Part shown: positions 62,723 through 64,000 of the stretch, in pieces
Layout of the letters: every line of letters begins with the position of its first letter
Numbering within the stretch: position 1 is the first letter of the stretch
Origin: Saprospiraceae bacterium
Lineage (GTDB): Bacteria > Bacteroidota > Bacteroidia > Chitinophagales > Saprospiraceae
Assembly: GCA_016714445.1 (NCBI GenBank)
Contig: JADJNF010000009.1
Location: 939,391 to 1,003,390, forward strand
DNA length: 64,000 bases
Direction: 5' to 3'
Translations under genes and position numbers: made by a program
Notes under the pieces: generated by a model
The model's database searches: none
The model's input: the letters and a program-made list of their open reading frames with translations, nothing else
What the model was told of the DNA's origin: nothing

Positions 62723-63467
62723 TTAAATTTCATCACTTGGCTGTTCGGCTTGACCTAATACACCCATCATACCTGAAATTAAATCTATAAAGTACATGTG
62801 ATTGACTACAATAGTAACGATCCGGATAGCAAAAAATAAATCCCAATAAAATGGCAATCACCATAATCTTAAAGACTGCACACCAGCCTTGATAAGAGAT
62901 GGCTCAATGAAAACACTACAGCTGGAATTAATACGGATAAAAAATCACATATTGGACAATAGAAAGAAAATGGGGATCAAATAGGTGATAAGAAAACACT
63001 CTGAAAATGACACTAACCTTCTGAAATGCCAGCTGCAAAAACCAAAAATATGTAATGTCTGTATTCCTCCAGTTGGCGGGAATGACGTAAGACATCTCCT
63101 ATAGTCGTTCATTTTGGTATTTTTGATTAAACCAGCCACAAATAATATCCAAAGATAAATGAACACTAAAACTGCAGTTAATATCAATACATTGCCCGCT
63201 CAGAACCGGGAAGAAATACCCAATTCCGTCCATTGTCTTTCACTCACATTCCATGACGTGAGAACCAACATTGCCCCTATAATTAACATGAGTCCGTTGG
63301 TGTAAGTAAATGTTTTTAGGAGGTAAGGATTCTATGGTTCCCTGACTGATGTTATCAAATTTGATGGACATCAAAAGGGTAAAATGATAACCAAAAATAA
63401 TGCAGGATATGATCAAACCAGTTAAATTCCAAAACTTTGATTTAATTGAAATGTTAATACGGAACAT
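62723..63467 (-). pseudogene. Decayed CPBP-family intramembrane metalloprotease gene
   Basis: Fragments in different frames read as one CPBP protein. They are MFRINISIKSKFWNLTGLII (N-terminal membrane segment), TNGLMLIIGAMLVLTSW with WTELGI (second frame), an in-frame TGA then NVLILTAVLVFIYLW, FLVFAAGISE (active-site region, frame-shifted just after), FLITYLIPIFF, YQGW...KIMVIAILLG and VVNHMYFIDLISGMMG with the conserved His and Asp. At least four breaks are needed. Such proteases process CAAX-type or bacteriocin-related substrates. This copy is dead. Confidence 0.75.
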
Positions 63468-64000
63468 GAAAGATATAATTCTGCAATTTATATGTTAAAA
63501 CTAATTTTAAACATCAAAACTCTTATTGGTGGTATTCGTTTTATTCACTTTATTTGTGTGATGAATCGGGGTAGCAGAGGAAAACATAGCAGATGGGAGA
63601 ATCCATCGCCTACATTAGTCATCGCTTTTGATGCAAAGCGCCTTTGTATTTACAGGTCTTGGAAATTACAACTTAGGACATTGCAAAACCTGCAAACATG
63701 TTATCACTCCAACACGAATATGTTACATTACTCCAAAATTCAAAAAAAATGATGAAACGGCCTACTTTCTGGATGATTCAAATTTATCATTCATACACCC
63801 AAAAATTATAATCCCTTCTGGCGTACCTTTGGAATGTCTGCTGAAATAAATACGTTAAAACCCTGACGCATATTCCATGGTCTAAGTCACGAAATACCAT
63901 TATGTCTACATAAAATATTAAAACTTTAGTAACTTTTCACGATCTGATCTTGAAAAAATTTCCGATCAGTTCGGTTGGTGGGACAAAAAATATATCATTT
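63468..64000. other. Gene-poor window end
   Basis: Two overlapping short frames on the plus strand (63492-63849) include a CxxC (GHCKTCKHV) but no recognisable protein; they may be remnants. Nothing else is seen. Confidence 0.35.

Noticed and set aside
63492..63849. Two short plus-strand frames at the window end
   Set aside because: They overlap, have no family pattern and no ribosome site; the CxxC is not enough.

Overview
The window is AT-rich DNA from a member of the Bacteroidota, most likely a Saprospirales-like lineage. The evidence is several secreted proteins with C-terminal type IX secretion (T9SS) sorting regions, promoters that fit the Bacteroidota pattern TTTG-N18-21-TAnnTTTG, the acpP-fabF-rnc gene order, an outer-membrane beta-barrel/TonB-type protein beside a propeller-type LytS kinase, and a membrane-anchored ToxR-like regulator. 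There is no phage, IS element or CRISPR array. This is ordinary chromosome with a few accessory patches.

Layout. 1-7.2 kb: GH3-family protein (cut by the window edge), tRNA-Leu(GAG), an S51 peptidase, an SDR/DUF429 pair, anmK, and an arsR-arsM arsenic operon with its operator. 7.6-13.0 kb: acpP, fabF, rnc, then a YdjM-like membrane protein and a small operon ending in a PaaY-like hexapeptide protein. 13.2-16.7 kb: an Asp-box propeller, a ToxR-like regulator, an alpha/beta hydrolase and a DUF1801 protein. 16.8-20.4 kb: a 1207-residue secreted GH13 enzyme. 20.5-27.5 kb: small lipoproteins, a TspO-like gene and a DUF4884-like gene that are both frame-broken, a DUF2071 protein, an exonuclease/GIY-YIG fusion and a second SDR. 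27.5-38.4 kb: alaS (frame-broken near its start), bestrophin, an acyl-CoA carboxylase beta subunit, unknown proteins among palindromic repeats, a short asparaginase and an ABC exporter. 38.4-39.7 kb: a gene-poor stretch with two tandem tRNA-like RNAs carrying about 80-nt variable arms, between a promoter-like element and a strong terminator. 39.7-47.2 kb: a kinase/M23/aminotransferase fusion, the creD locus with a shared operator, small proteins and an acetyltransferase. 47.2-62.4 kb (all minus strand): ABC-F ATPase, LytTR regulator, propeller histidine kinase, beta-barrel receptor, and a five-gene exported operon (chaperone-tail protein, multicopper oxidase, redoxin, cytochrome c/degenerate monooxygenase, FISUMP protein). 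62.7-63.5 kb: a decayed CPBP protease gene.

The points most worth attention are the tandem tRNA-like RNAs (39004-39389), the paired ACTTTG-N5-CAAAGT operators of the creD locus, the loss of all recognisable copper ligands in the monooxygenase-like protein at 56670-57890, and an ArsM whose third arsenic-binding Cys is Phe. Four genes (the TspO-like gene, the DUF4884-like gene, alaS and the gene at 60078) are interrupted by what look like single-base changes in A-runs. Because alaS is essential, part of this is probably sequence error rather than biology, and any claim resting on a frame break should be read with that in mind.
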